Shown piece after piece: positions 8,588-17,971 of a DNA stretch of 64,000 nucleotides. The notes beneath the pieces are model-generated. The model saw nothing but the letters and a program-made list of their open reading frames with translations, searched no databases and was not told the origin of the DNA. Positions within the stretch are counted from its first letter, which is position 1. Every line of letters begins with the position of its first letter. The DNA is from JBCBWG01 sp038523925 (GTDB taxonomy: Bacteria > Pseudomonadota > Alphaproteobacteria > Rhizobiales > Hyphomicrobiaceae), in NCBI GenBank assembly GCA_038523925.1, contig JBCBIY010000011.1, forward strand, positions 42,827-106,826, in the 5' to 3' direction. The translations under genes were made by a program, and so were the position numbers.

Positions 8588-11425
8588 ATGAGCTTCGAAC
8601 AACCCGACGTTGCGCTCAACGAGCCGTCCGCCGACGAGATCAAGACCACCACTTGCTACATGTGCGCGTGCCGCTGCGGCATCCGCGTGCACCTCAAGGA
8701 TGGCGTCGTCCGCTACATCGACGGCAACCGCGATCATCCCGTCAACAAGGGCGTCCTGTGCGGCAAGGGCTCGGCCGGGATCATGCAGCACTATTCGCCT
8801 GCGCGCCTCAAAGCGCCGATGAAGCGTGTCGGCCCGCGCGGTTCGGGCGAGTTCGAAGAGATCAGTTGGGACGAAGCGCTATCGCTCGCCACGGATTGGC
8901 TCGGCACCGTGCGCGCCGACGATCCAAAGAAGCTCGCGTTCTTCACCGGCCGCGACCAGAGCCAGGCGCTGACCGGCTGGTTCGCACAGCAATTTGGCAC
9001 ACCGAACTTTGCAGCCCACGGCGGCTTCTGTTCCGTCAACATGGCAGCCGCAGGCCTCTACACTTTCGGTGGTGCGTTCTGGGAGTTCGGAGAGCCGGAC
9101 TGGGAACGCACGAAGTACTTCATGCTGTTCGGCGTTGCAGAAGATCACGCGTCGAACCCGCTGAAGATGGCGCTCGGCAAGCTCAAAGAGCGCGGCGTCA
9201 AGGTCGTCGCCATCAATCCCGTGCGTACGGGTTACCAGGCGATTGCCGACGAGTGGGTCGGCATCCGGCCGGGTACGGACGCGTTGTTTGTCGGCGGCCT
9301 CATTCACGAACTCCTGCGCACCGAGCAAGTCGATCTCGACTATCTCGTCCGCTACACCAACGCGCATTGGCTGGTGATCGACGATCCCGGCGCCGCCGAC
9401 CACGGCTTGTTCGCGCGCGACGCCGACGGCAACCCGCTCTGCCACGACAAGACAAGCGGCGGCCTGAAGCCCGCAGGCGACGCGGATATCACGCCGGCCC
9501 TTGTCGGGACATTCGATGTTGATGGCCGCAAGGCACGGCCGAGCTTCATGCATCTGGCGGAGCGGTATCTCTCGCCCGACATGGCGCCGGAAAAGGTCGC
9601 CGAGCAGTGCGACGTCCCGGCGGATACGATCAAGCGGATCGCGGGTGAGCTTGCCGAGGCAGCGTTCAAGGGCGAGATCGCGCTCGACATCCCCTGGACC
9701 GACACGCATGGGCGCCACCACGACAAGATGGTCGGCCGGCCCGTCTCGATGCACGCGATGCGCGGGATCTCAGCGCACGCCAACGGCTTCCATACCTGCC
9801 GCGCGATCCACCTGCTGCAGATCCTGCTTGGCACCATCGATTGCCCTGGCGGGTTCCGCTATAAGCCGCCGTTCCCAAAACCGCCGCCGCCACCGCTGAA
9901 GCCGTTCGGCAAGCCGGGAACCATAAAGCCCAACACGCCGATGGGCGGTCCGCCGCTTGGCTTCACGGCTGGTCCGGAGGACCTGCTCGTGGACGCAGAG
10001 GGGACGCCACAGCGGATCGACAAGGCCTACTCCTGGGATGCGCCGATCGCAGCCCACGGCCTCATGCATATGGTCATCACCAACGCGGCCAATCAGGACC
10101 CATACCCCGTCGACGTCCTCTTCATGTTCATGGCGAACATGAGTTGGAACTCATCGATGAATATCCCGGCCGTGCTGCAGCACCTGACAACGAAGGATCC
10201 TGCGACCGGCGACTACAAGATCCCGAAGATCATCTATTCGGATGCGTATGGCTCCGAGATGATCCCCTATGCCGACCTGATCCTGCCGGACACGACCTAT
10301 CTTGAGCGCTGGGACTGCATCTCGTTGCTGGACCGGCCGATTTCGGAGCCGGACGGGCCGGCCGATTCTATCCGCCAGCCCGTCGTCGAGCCGGACCGCG
10401 ACGTGCGCCCGTTCCAGACCGTGCTGCTCGACCTTGGCGCGCGGCTCGGCCTGCCGGGCTTCGTCGATGAGGATGGCGCGCCGAAGTATCCGGGCGGCTA
10501 CGCTGACTACATCGTCAATCACGAGCGCGCGCCCGGCATCGGCCCGCTCGCAGGTTTCCGCGGCGAGGACGGCGCCACATACGGCAAGGGCGCGCCCAAC
10601 CCGGATCAGCTCAAGGCCTACATCGACAACGGCTGTTTTCATCATCACGCGCTGGACGAGAGCCACCGCTTCTACAAACACGCCAACGCCGGCTATCTCG
10701 AATGGGCCAAGAGCGTCGGCTTCGTTGGCAGCACGAACCCGATCGTGTTCCAGCTCTACCTTGAGCCGATGCAGAAATTCCGGCTCGCTGGCGAAGGTCA
10801 CGGTGAGATCCAGCCGCCCGAAAGCCACCGCAAGCGCATCACCGCCAACTTTGATCCGCTGCCATTCTGGCCGGGTCACGCCGATGGTGGCGCGCCGGGC
10901 GGGGACGCGGCATCGGAATACGATCTGCACGCGATCACGCAGCGGCCGATGGCGATGTACCACTCGTGGGGCTCGCAGAACGCGTGGCTGCGCCAGATCC
11001 ACGCTGAGAACCGACTTTACGTTCACCGCAAGACCGCGGCGGATCGCGGCATTTCTGATGACGACTGGGTCTGGATTTCGTCACCCATCGGCCGGGTCAA
11101 ATGTCAGGTGCGGCTGATGGACGGGGTGAACCCGAACACGGTTTGGACCTGGAACGCGATTGGCAAGCGACGCGGGGCCTGGGGCCTCGACCATGACGCG
11201 CCGGAGTTCAAGCGCGGGTTCCTGTTGAACCACCTGATCACGGAGCTGCTGCCTGCTCGCGAAGGCGGCTACCGGTTCTCGAATTCCGATCCGGTGACCG
11301 GTCAGGCCGCCTGGTATGACCTCAAGGTCAAGATTGAGAAGGCCGATGCGGACGCCGAGGGCCAGACCGCGCCGCGGTTTGAGGCGGCGATCGTGCCCGG
11401 CATGGTGAAGGAGCCAGCCGAATGA
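8588..11425 (+). CDS. soeA: Molybdopterin catalytic subunit, sulfite dehydrogenase (quinone) type SoeA
   Basis: Catalytic subunit of a complex iron-sulfur molybdoenzyme; SoeABC oxidises sulfite to sulfate on the cytoplasmic side and passes electrons to quinone. The 945 residues begin without a Tat signal, as expected for SoeA. A [4Fe-4S] site is formed by Cys23, Cys26, Cys30 and Cys58. Cys148 in HGGFCSVNMAAAG is the candidate molybdenum ligand by position. A Pro-rich insert (PKPPPPPLKPFGKPG) lies near residue 435. Molybdopterin-binding segments and the dinucleotide-binding C-terminal domain follow. Its stop overlaps the soeB start (ATGA). Thiosulfate, polysulfide or DMSO reductase-like roles are the alternatives; the SoeC type argues for sulfite. 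Confidence 0.82.
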   Translation: MSFEQPDVALNEPSADEIKTTTCYMCACRCGIRVHLKDGVVRYIDGNRDHPVNKGVLCGKGSAGIMQHYSPARLKAPMKRVGPRGSGEFEEISWDEALSLATDWLGTVRADDPKKLAFFTGRDQSQALTGWFAQQFGTPNFAAHGGFCSVNMAAAGLYTFGGAFWEFGEPDWERTKYFMLFGVAEDHASNPLKMALGKLKERGVKVVAINPVRTGYQAIADEWVGIRPGTDALFVGGLIHELLRTEQVDLDYLVRYTNAHWLVIDDPGAADHGLFARDADGNPLCHDKTSGGLKPAGDADITPALVGTFDVDGRKARPSFMHLAERYLSPDMAPEKVAEQCDVPADTIKRIAGELAEAAFKGEIALDIPWTDTHGRHHDKMVGRPVSMHAMRGISAHANGFHTCRAIHLLQILLGTIDCPGGFRYKPPFPKPPPPPLKPFGKPGTIKPNTPMGGPPLGFTAGPEDLLVDAEGTPQRIDKAYSWDAPIAAHGLMHMVITNAANQDPYPVDVLFMFMANMSWNSSMNIPAVLQHLTTKDPATGDYKIPKIIYSDAYGSEMIPYADLILPDTTYLERWDCISLLDRPISEPDGPADSIRQPVVEPDRDVRPFQTVLLDLGARLGLPGFVDEDGAPKYPGGYADYIVNHERAPGIGPLAGFRGEDGATYGKGAPNPDQLKAYIDNGCFHHHALDESHRFYKHANAGYLEWAKSVGFVGSTNPIVFQLYLEPMQKFRLAGEGHGEIQPPESHRKRITANFDPLPFWPGHADGGAPGGDAASEYDLHAITQRPMAMYHSWGSQNAWLRQIHAENRLYVHRKTAADRGISDDDWVWISSPIGRVKCQVRLMDGVNPNTVWTWNAIGKRRGAWGLDHDAPEFKRGFLLNHLITELLPAREGGYRFSNSDPVTGQAAWYDLKVKIEKADADAEGQTAPRFEAAIVPGMVKEPAE

Positions 11426-12186
11426 CCGCGCTCCCTGCGACGACTGAAAAGAAGCTCGGCCTCGTCATTGACCTCGACACCTGCGTCGGGTGTCAGGCGT
11501 GTGCGACGAGCTGCAAGGAATGGAACACAGCAGGCTACTCCGAGCCGCTGACCGACGAAGAGCCGATGGGCGCCGACCCGCACGGCTCGTGGCTTAATCG
11601 CATTCACGGCTACGAGGTGAAGTCGGCGGAAGACAACACGAGCCGCACCGTCCACTTCCCGCGCTCGTGCCTGCATTGCGAAGAGCCCGCCTGTGTCACC
11701 GTTTGCCCGACCGGGGCCTCGTATAAGCGCGTCGAAGACGGCATCGTGCTTGTTAATCCTGAGACGTGTATCGGTTGCAAGCTCTGCTCGTGGGCCTGCC
11801 CCTATGGCGCGCGCGAGTACGACTATTCGTCCGGCGTCATGAAGAAGTGCACGCTCTGCGTCGACCGGATTTATAACGAGACGTTTGCGCCGGAGGATCG
11901 CGTACCGGCGTGTGTCAAAGCCTGCCCGACGGGGGCGCGCCACTTCGGCGACATTGGCGATCCATCGAGCGACGTCAGCCAGCTTGTCGCCGAGCGCGGC
12001 GGCTTCGATCTCCTTGGCGCGTTCGGCTACAAACCGGTTAACAAGTATCTGCCGCCGCGGCCGAAGGCGCATGACAATGGGGCGGCCGCCGCCGAGGCCG
12101 CACACGCCGAGACCATCTCTTCCACGCCACCCGAAGCCCGGCTCGAAAAATTCTTTGCCTGGGCCGACAAGGTGCTCAGCCGCTAG
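11422..12186 (+). CDS. soeB: Four-cluster ferredoxin subunit SoeB
   Basis: Electron-transfer subunit between the molybdenum site and the membrane anchor. The 254 residues contain sixteen cysteines in four ferredoxin-type groups: Cys21/24/27/31, Cys83/86/91/95, Cys116/119/122/126 and Cys143/146/164/168, which is the DmsB/SoeB pattern for four [4Fe-4S] clusters. The conserved RVPACVKACPTGARHFGD segment closes the domain. A charged Ala/Glu-rich tail follows. The ATG overlaps the soeA stop by 4 bp, indicating translational coupling; soeC follows after 35 bp. Confidence 0.88.
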   Translation: MTALPATTEKKLGLVIDLDTCVGCQACATSCKEWNTAGYSEPLTDEEPMGADPHGSWLNRIHGYEVKSAEDNTSRTVHFPRSCLHCEEPACVTVCPTGASYKRVEDGIVLVNPETCIGCKLCSWACPYGAREYDYSSGVMKKCTLCVDRIYNETFAPEDRVPACVKACPTGARHFGDIGDPSSDVSQLVAERGGFDLLGAFGYKPVNKYLPPRPKAHDNGAAAAEAAHAETISSTPPEARLEKFFAWADKVLSR

Positions 12187-12221
12187 CCGCCGCGCCGCAG
12201 CCTTCCAGGACGTTTCTTCGC

Positions 12222-13169
12222 ATGCATCCCGCCTATTCTGTCATTCTGTTTACAACCGCCTCCGGCGCCGGATACGGCCTCGTTTCCTGGATCGCCTACA
12301 CGGTGTTGACCGGCGAGGTGCAGAACGGCGCGGCCCTCAACACGGTCGCGTTCGGGCTTGGCCTCTTGCTGATCGCCGGCGGGCTTTTGTCATCGACAGC
12401 CCACCTCGGCCGGCCCGAGCGCGCGTGGCGGGCGTTCTCGCAGTGGCAGACGTCCTGGCTGTCGCGCGAAGGTGTCGTTGCGCTCGCGACGTTCGCCCCG
12501 ATTCTGCTGCTCGCCTGGGCGGTCATCATCAGGGACGTGTCACCGTCGCTGGCGGCCCTCGCAGCCGTCCTGACGATCATCGGCGCGGGCGTCACCGTCT
12601 ACTGCACCGGCATGATCTACGCGTCGCTCAGGACGATCCCTGCGTGGAACCGCCCGGTCGTCGCGCCGATCTACATTGTGCTTTCGCTGACGACCGGCGG
12701 CGTTCTCTACTGCGCTCTCATGGCCGCCTTCGGCCGCGACATCGGCAGCGTCGGCTGGCTGACGTTGCTTGCGATTTTCGCCTCGCTTGCGTTGAAGGCG
12801 TTCTACTGGGGCGACATCGACACCGCACCGCGAAAGTGGACGGCGGAAGACGCCACGGGTCTCGGCCGCTTTGGCCGCGTCACGCCGCTTGAGCCGCCGC
12901 ACACGCAGCCGAATTTCGTCATGCGCGAAATGGGCTACAAGGTCGCCCGCAAGCATGCCGACAAGCTGCGCTGGTCGACGACGCTCTGTCTCGGGATCAT
13001 TCCCGGCGGCGCGCTGCTCCTCGCTTTGCTCACCGGCGGCGTTTTCGCCGTCGTGCTCACGCTCGCAGCCGTCATCTCAGCGGCGATCGGCGTGCTCACC
13101 GAGCGCTGGCTGTTCTTCGCCGAAGCAAAGCACATCGTCACCGTCTACTACGAAGGCGGCGCTGTTTGA
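12222..13169 (+). CDS. soeC: Membrane anchor subunit SoeC (DmsC family)
   Basis: Integral membrane quinone-interacting subunit of about eight transmembrane helices and 315 residues. The opening HPAYSVILFTTASGAGYGL and the STAHLGRPERAWRAFSQWQTSWLSREG segment are characteristic of the DmsC/SoeC family. It anchors SoeAB to the cytoplasmic membrane and delivers electrons to quinone. It is the last gene of the soeABC operon. A dyad (13189-13222) follows the stop, and the 257 bp to carB has no other recognised element. Confidence 0.85.
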   Translation: MHPAYSVILFTTASGAGYGLVSWIAYTVLTGEVQNGAALNTVAFGLGLLLIAGGLLSSTAHLGRPERAWRAFSQWQTSWLSREGVVALATFAPILLLAWAVIIRDVSPSLAALAAVLTIIGAGVTVYCTGMIYASLRTIPAWNRPVVAPIYIVLSLTTGGVLYCALMAAFGRDIGSVGWLTLLAIFASLALKAFYWGDIDTAPRKWTAEDATGLGRFGRVTPLEPPHTQPNFVMREMGYKVARKHADKLRWSTTLCLGIIPGGALLLALLTGGVFAVVLTLAAVISAAIGVLTERWLFFAEAKHIVTVYYEGGAV

Positions 13170-13188
13170 CGCGTGTGGCCGCTGCCTT

Positions 13189-13222
13189 CGGCGGCCACCG
13201 GCCGGGTCTAGAGAGGCCGCCG
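13189..13222 (+). terminator. Possible soeC 3' hairpin
   Basis: CGGCGGCC (13189-13196) and GGCCGCCG (13215-13222) form a perfect 8-bp stem with an 18-nt loop, 20 bp after the soeC stop. There is no T-run, so it may be a 3'-end stabiliser or Rho-associated site rather than an intrinsic terminator. Confidence 0.3.
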
Positions 13223-13426
13223 GGCTCTGAGGCGCGTATCCAACCCTCGACAAGGTCGCAGCGGCGGCCGTCGCCACAATCGCATCGGTCTGATTGCGGG
13301 CTGATGAGGCCCCGCACCGGACGAGACGCGCCGCCACCACGCCGCACCGGTTATGCACGCCCACCGCCTAGCCAAAGGTCGCAGCACACCCTATGACCCA
13401 GGCGTTTGATTCATCGCCGGGACGCC

Positions 13427-16400
13427 ATGCCAAAACGCACCGACATCAAGTCCATCCTCATCGTCGGCGCCGGGCCGATTGTGATCGGTCAGGCCTGTGA
13501 GTTCGACTATTCCGGGACGCAGGCGTGCAAGGCCCTTCGCGAAGAGGGTTACCGGATCATCCTCGTGAATTCGAACCCGGCGACGATCATGACGGATCCG
13601 GGCATGGCCGACGCAACCTACGTCGAGCCGATCACGCCTGAAATCGTCGCCAAAATCCTCGAGAAAGAACGCCCCGACGCAATCCTGCCGACGATGGGCG
13701 GTCAGACGGCGCTCAACACGACGCTTGCCCTCCACCACAGCGGCGTCTTGCAAGAGCTTGGCGTCGAGATGATCGGCGCGAAGGCCGAGGCGATTGAGAT
13801 GGCCGAGGACCGCGACAAGTTTCGCGCGGCCATGGATCGGATCGGGCTTGAGAACCCGCGGGCTGCGATTGCATCGTCGCCGGAAATCCGCGGCGAGAAC
13901 GGGCAGGTGACGGGCTACAACCGCCGCGCCGGCCTCGAGACAGCCATGGCAGCCCTCGACGAGATCGGTCTGCCGGCAATTATCCGCCCGGCGTTCACGC
14001 TCGGCGGCACGGGCGGCGGCGTTGCCTACAACCGCGAAGAGTTCGAACAGATTGCGCGGTCGGGGATCGATGCGAGCCCTGTCGGTCAAATTCTGATCGA
14101 TGAAAGTCTGCTCGGTTGGAAAGAGTACGAGATGGAAGTGGTCCGCGATACGGCGGACAACTGCATCATCATCTGCTCGATTGAGAACGTTGACCCGATG
14201 GGTGTGCATACGGGCGACTCGATCACGGTCGCGCCGGCGCTGACGCTCACTGATCGCGAGTACCAGGTTATGCGCAACGCATCGCTTGCGGTCCTGCGCG
14301 AGATCGGTGTCGAGACCGGCGGGTCCAACGTGCAGTTCGCGGTCAACCCTGATGATGGCCGCCTGATCGTCATCGAGATGAACCCGCGGGTATCGCGGTC
14401 TTCGGCGCTTGCGTCGAAGGCGACGGGCTTCCCGATCGCCAAAGTCGCCGCTAAGCTTGCCGTTGGCTACACGCTTGATGAGCTTGAAAACGACATCACC
14501 GGCGGCGCGACGCCTGCCTCGTTCGAGCCGTCGATCGACTATGTCGTCACGAAGATCCCGCGCTTTGCGTTCGAAAAGTTTCCTGGCGCCGATCCAACGC
14601 TGACGACGGCGATGAAGTCGGTCGGCGAAGTGATGGCGATCGGGCGGACGTTCCACGAGAGCGTGCAAAAGGCGCTCCGTTCGATGGAGAACGGCCTTAC
14701 TGGCTTCGATGACGTCGTGCTTGAGGGGCTTGGCCAGGGCGACGACAAGAACATCATTCGCGCGGCGCTTGGGACGCCGACGCCGGACCGCATCTTGAAG
14801 GTCGCGCAAGCCCTCCGCCTCGGGACAGATCCCGAGCAGGTGCAGGCGTCGTGCAAGTTCGATCCATGGTTCATCGACCGCCTAAGCGAGATCGTCGCCA
14901 TGGAGGCCCGCGTCATCGCGCACGGCCTGCCGCAAGACGCCGGCAACATGCGCACGCTGAAGGCGATGGGCTTTTCCGACGCGCGGCTTGCCAAGCTGAC
15001 AAACCAAAGCGAGGCGGACATCGCGTCGGCACGCCTCGCGCTCGACGTGACGCCGGTGTTCAAGCGGATCGACACGTGCGCGGCTGAGTTCGCGTCGCCG
15101 ACGGCCTACATGTACGCGACCTACGAGCGCGGCCTCGATGGCGCCCCGATCAGCGAAGCCGAGATCAGTGATCGCGAAAAGATCGTCATCCTCGGCGGCG
15201 GGCCGAACCGGATCGGGCAGGGCATCGAGTTCGATTATTGCTGCTGCCACGCCTGCTTCTCGCTCAGTGATGCCGGCTACGAGACCATCATGGTCAACTG
15301 CAACCCCGAGACGGTCTCGACCGACTACGACACGTCGGACCGGCTCTACTTCGAGCCGCTGACAGCCGAGGACGTGATCGAGATCATCCGCGCGGAACAG
15401 GCGCGCGGTACGGTCAAGGGTGTGATCGTCCAATTCGGCGGGCAGACGCCACTGAAGCTCGCAGCCGCACTTGAAGACGCCGGCATCGCGATCCTCGGCA
15501 CGCCGCCGGACGCCATTGACCTTGCGGAAGACCGGGACCGGTTCAAGGCGCTCATCGACGATCTGGACCTGCGCCAGCCAGAAAGCGGTATCGCGCGGAC
15601 GCCCGATGCCGCGCGCACCGAAGCTGATCGCATCGGCTATCCGGTCGTGATCCGGCCCTCTTATGTGCTCGGCGGCCGGGCGATGGAGATCGTCAGCGAT
15701 GGCGCGGAAGTCGACCGCTACGTCACGCGGCTTTCAGCGACGCTCGACAGCCCATCAGAGCTCGTCGTCTCAGACAAACGCCCGCTGCTGATTGATCGCT
15801 ATCTGACGGATGCAACCGAGGTCGATGTCGACTGTCTTTGCGACGGCGAGGACGTGTTTGTGGCCGGCATCATGGAGCACATCGAGGAGGCCGGCATTCA
15901 CTCCGGCGACAGCGCTTGCACCTTGCCGCCGCACTCGCTCGATCAGGCGACGATCGATGAGTTGAAGCGCCAGGCGCATGCGCTTGCGAAAGCGCTCGGC
16001 GTTGTTGGGCTGATGAACGTGCAGTTCGCGATCAAGGACGGCACGATCTACATTCTTGAGGTGAACCCGCGCGCGAGCCGGACGGTGCCGTTTGTCGCCA
16101 AGGTCATCGGGTTGCCCGTCGCCGGTCTTGCCGCGCGCGTGATGGCCGGAGAGAAGCTCGCCACGCTCAACTTGCGCGAACCCAAGCTCGACCACATCGC
16201 CGTCAAGGAAGCCGTCTTCCCGTTCGCGCGGTTCCCGGGCGTCGATCCCGTGCTCGGACCCGAGATGCGGTCGACCGGCGAAGTCATTGGCCTCGATCGT
16301 GATTTTGCGATTGCGTTTGCTAAAAGCCAGATCGGCGCAGGTCAGAAGTTGCCCAAGACCGGGACCGTCTTCATCTCAATCCGCGATAAGGACAAGGAGC

Positions 16401-16756
16401 GGATGCTGCCGACGGCGCGCGAACTTGTCGACCTCGGCTTCCAATTGATCGCGACGCGCGGCACGTCCCGTTTCCTCAGCGAGCACGGCATCCCGTGCGG
16501 CGTCATCAACAAGGTCCTTGAAGGCCGGCCGCACATCGTTGACGCGATGAAGAATGGCGAGGTCGCGATGGTTTTCAACACGACCGAGGGCGGTCAATCT
16601 TTGATCGACTCCAAGGACATCCGGCGGACTGCCTTGCTGAACCACATCCCCTGTTATACAACCGTGGCGGGTGCTGTGGCCGTCACCAAGGCGATTGCAG
16701 CGCTAAAGGCCGACGTGGTCCGGGTAGCGCCTCTTCAGGCATATGCCGCCCCGTAG
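13427..16756 (+). CDS. carB: Carbamoyl-phosphate synthase large subunit
   Basis: Makes carbamoyl phosphate from bicarbonate, ammonia delivered by CarA, and two ATP, feeding arginine and pyrimidine synthesis. The 1109 residues show the internal duplication: two ATP-grasp halves beginning ILIVGAGPIVIGQ and KIVILGGGPNRIGQ, each with its CEFDY or IEFDYCCCHA segment and ENPR-type motifs (IEMNPRVSRSSALASKATG; LEVNPRASRTVPFVAKV). A C-terminal MGS-like allosteric domain (GTVFISIRDKDKERML to the end) binds effectors such as ornithine or UMP. ATG 13427 is used instead of TTG 13406. carA is not in the window. greA lies 123 bp downstream, a common alphaproteobacterial order. Confidence 0.97.
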   Translation: MPKRTDIKSILIVGAGPIVIGQACEFDYSGTQACKALREEGYRIILVNSNPATIMTDPGMADATYVEPITPEIVAKILEKERPDAILPTMGGQTALNTTLALHHSGVLQELGVEMIGAKAEAIEMAEDRDKFRAAMDRIGLENPRAAIASSPEIRGENGQVTGYNRRAGLETAMAALDEIGLPAIIRPAFTLGGTGGGVAYNREEFEQIARSGIDASPVGQILIDESLLGWKEYEMEVVRDTADNCIIICSIENVDPMGVHTGDSITVAPALTLTDREYQVMRNASLAVLREIGVETGGSNVQFAVNPDDGRLIVIEMNPRVSRSSALASKATGFPIAKVAAKLAVGYTLDELENDITGGATPASFEPSIDYVVTKIPRFAFEKFPGADPTLTTAMKSVGEVMAIGRTFHESVQKALRSMENGLTGFDDVVLEGLGQGDDKNIIRAALGTPTPDRILKVAQALRLGTDPEQVQASCKFDPWFIDRLSEIVAMEARVIAHGLPQDAGNMRTLKAMGFSDARLAKLTNQSEADIASARLALDVTPVFKRIDTCAAEFASPTAYMYATYERGLDGAPISEAEISDREKIVILGGGPNRIGQGIEFDYCCCHACFSLSDAGYETIMVNCNPETVSTDYDTSDRLYFEPLTAEDVIEIIRAEQARGTVKGVIVQFGGQTPLKLAAALEDAGIAILGTPPDAIDLAEDRDRFKALIDDLDLRQPESGIARTPDAARTEADRIGYPVVIRPSYVLGGRAMEIVSDGAEVDRYVTRLSATLDSPSELVVSDKRPLLIDRYLTDATEVDVDCLCDGEDVFVAGIMEHIEEAGIHSGDSACTLPPHSLDQATIDELKRQAHALAKALGVVGLMNVQFAIKDGTIYILEVNPRASRTVPFVAKVIGLPVAGLAARVMAGEKLATLNLREPKLDHIAVKEAVFPFARFPGVDPVLGPEMRSTGEVIGLDRDFAIAFAKSQIGAGQKLPKTGTVFISIRDKDKERMLPTARELVDLGFQLIATRGTSRFLSEHGIPCGVINKVLEGRPHIVDAMKNGEVAMVFNTTEGGQSLIDSKDIRRTALLNHIPCYTTVAGAVAVTKAIAALKADVVRVAPLQAYAAP

Positions 16757-16879
16757 GACTGTTTTCAGTCGTCCACCCCCACCATATCGGTGACATACTT
16801 TCTCTGACCATGCCGCCGCCCGGCTGATGGGTCACGCCGGCTCTGGGGTCTCTGCCCGGAGCAATTTGGAGATGCTGAG

Positions 16880-17359
16880 ATGTCGATGGAACGCGTTCCG
16901 ATGACGAGCGAAGGACATGCCGCAATCGAAGCGGAGCTTCAGCGTCTCAAGTCCGAAGAGCGTCCGCGCATCATCAACGCGATCGCGGAAGCGCGCGCGC
17001 ATGGCGACCTGTCTGAGAACGCCGAATATCATGCCGCCAAAGAAGCGCAGGGCATGAACGAGGCCAAGGTGGCTGAGCTTGAAGACAAGCTGAGCCGCGC
17101 CGAGGTCATCGATCCCACCTCGCTGTCCGGGTCGACCGTGAAGTTCGGCGCAACCGTCCGCCTCGAAGACGAGGACACCGAAGAGAAGGTCAAGTACCAG
17201 ATCGTCGGCGAGATGGAGGCGGACGTAAAAGCGGGCAAGGTCTCCATCACGAGCCCAATTGCGCGTGCCCTCATCGGCAAGGCAAAAGGCGATAGCGTTG
17301 AAGTGACGACCCCGAAGGGCGCCAAGAGCTACGAGATCCTGAAGGTCGAGTGGAAATAG
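16880..17359 (+). CDS. greA: Transcription elongation factor GreA
   Basis: GreA enters the RNA polymerase secondary channel and stimulates cleavage of backtracked transcripts. At 159 residues it is full length. The N-terminal coiled coil carries the acidic tip in HGDLSENAEYHAAKE (Asp and Glu coordinating the second catalytic metal). The C-terminal FKBP-like domain ends SPIARALIGKAKGDSVEV and ends close to the usual GreA terminus. ATG 16880 follows GGAGATGCTGAG. It is followed by a convergent Lrp-family gene 52 bp away. Confidence 0.97.
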   Translation: MSMERVPMTSEGHAAIEAELQRLKSEERPRIINAIAEARAHGDLSENAEYHAAKEAQGMNEAKVAELEDKLSRAEVIDPTSLSGSTVKFGATVRLEDEDTEEKVKYQIVGEMEADVKAGKVSITSPIARALIGKAKGDSVEVTTPKGAKSYEILKVEWK

Positions 17360-17365
17360 GCGCGT

Positions 17366-17391
17366 CCGGCGCCGTCGAAGAGGCGCGCCGG
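17366..17391. terminator. Hairpin between convergent greA and the Lrp-family gene
   Basis: CCGGCGC (17366-17372) and GCGCCGG (17385-17391) form a 7-bp stem with a 12-nt loop in the 52-bp convergent gap. It could end both transcripts, but no T-run is present on either strand. Confidence 0.3.
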
Positions 17392-17411
17392 GGCGACGCC
17401 CACGTCGGCTG

Positions 17412-17915
17412 CTAGAGGCCCACGCCCGCCTCGAACTTGGCCCGGCGCATCGCAACGGTCGGCTTGACGCTGGCAACGTTCTGCGCCGAGCTGATCTCGT
17501 CGATCAAGAACGACTGGAAACTGCGCAGGTCGCGGGCGACGACCTTCAACATATAGTCCGCGTCGCCCGCCATCATGTGGGCCTCGCGAACAAGCGGCCA
17601 CTTAAGCAACAGGTTCTCGAAGGCGCGCAGGTCTTTCTCGGCCTGGTTGTGCAGCGTAACGGCGACGAATGCCGTCACCGAAAACCCGAGCGCTTCGGCG
17701 TCCACTTCCGCGTAGTACCCTAAGACGAGCCCTGCCTCTTCGAGCGCGCGCACGCGGCGCAAACACGCCGGACCGGACAGCCCCACGCGCTGGGCGAGGG
17801 CCACGTTCGTCTGCCGCCCGTCCGCCATCAATTCACGCAGGATGCGGGTGTCGATCGCGTCTAGGGCGTCGCTCAAGGCTGTCTCCGCATTGCACGTTTG
17901 CTCCGACCGGTGCAT
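17412..17915 (-). CDS. Lrp/AsnC-family transcriptional regulator
   Basis: A 167-residue feast/famine regulator. The N-terminal winged helix-turn-helix spans DAIDTRILRELMADGRQTN to CLRRVRALEEAGLV. The C-terminal RAM/ACT-like ligand-binding domain contains VREAHMMAGDADYMLKV, a recognisable Lrp-family segment. Such proteins form octamers or similar assemblies and respond to an amino acid. It is divergent from the ELM1-family gene with a 56-bp spacer, so it may control that promoter or itself. The ligand cannot be told from the sequence. Confidence 0.9.
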   Translation of the reverse strand: MHRSEQTCNAETALSDALDAIDTRILRELMADGRQTNVALAQRVGLSGPACLRRVRALEEAGLVLGYYAEVDAEALGFSVTAFVAVTLHNQAEKDLRAFENLLLKWPLVREAHMMAGDADYMLKVVARDLRSFQSFLIDEISSAQNVASVKPTVAMRRAKFEAGVGL

Positions 17916-17971
17916 TTGAGGACGGCCTAGTCAACCGGCCGATGAAGCGCTGCGGTGGGGGCTGACATCAA

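Noticed and set aside
13391..14809. Long open frame of 472 codons on the minus strand
   Set aside because: It lies wholly antisense to carB, is Arg/Asp/His-rich as GC-rich antisense frames are, and has no family resemblance. carB is unmistakable.
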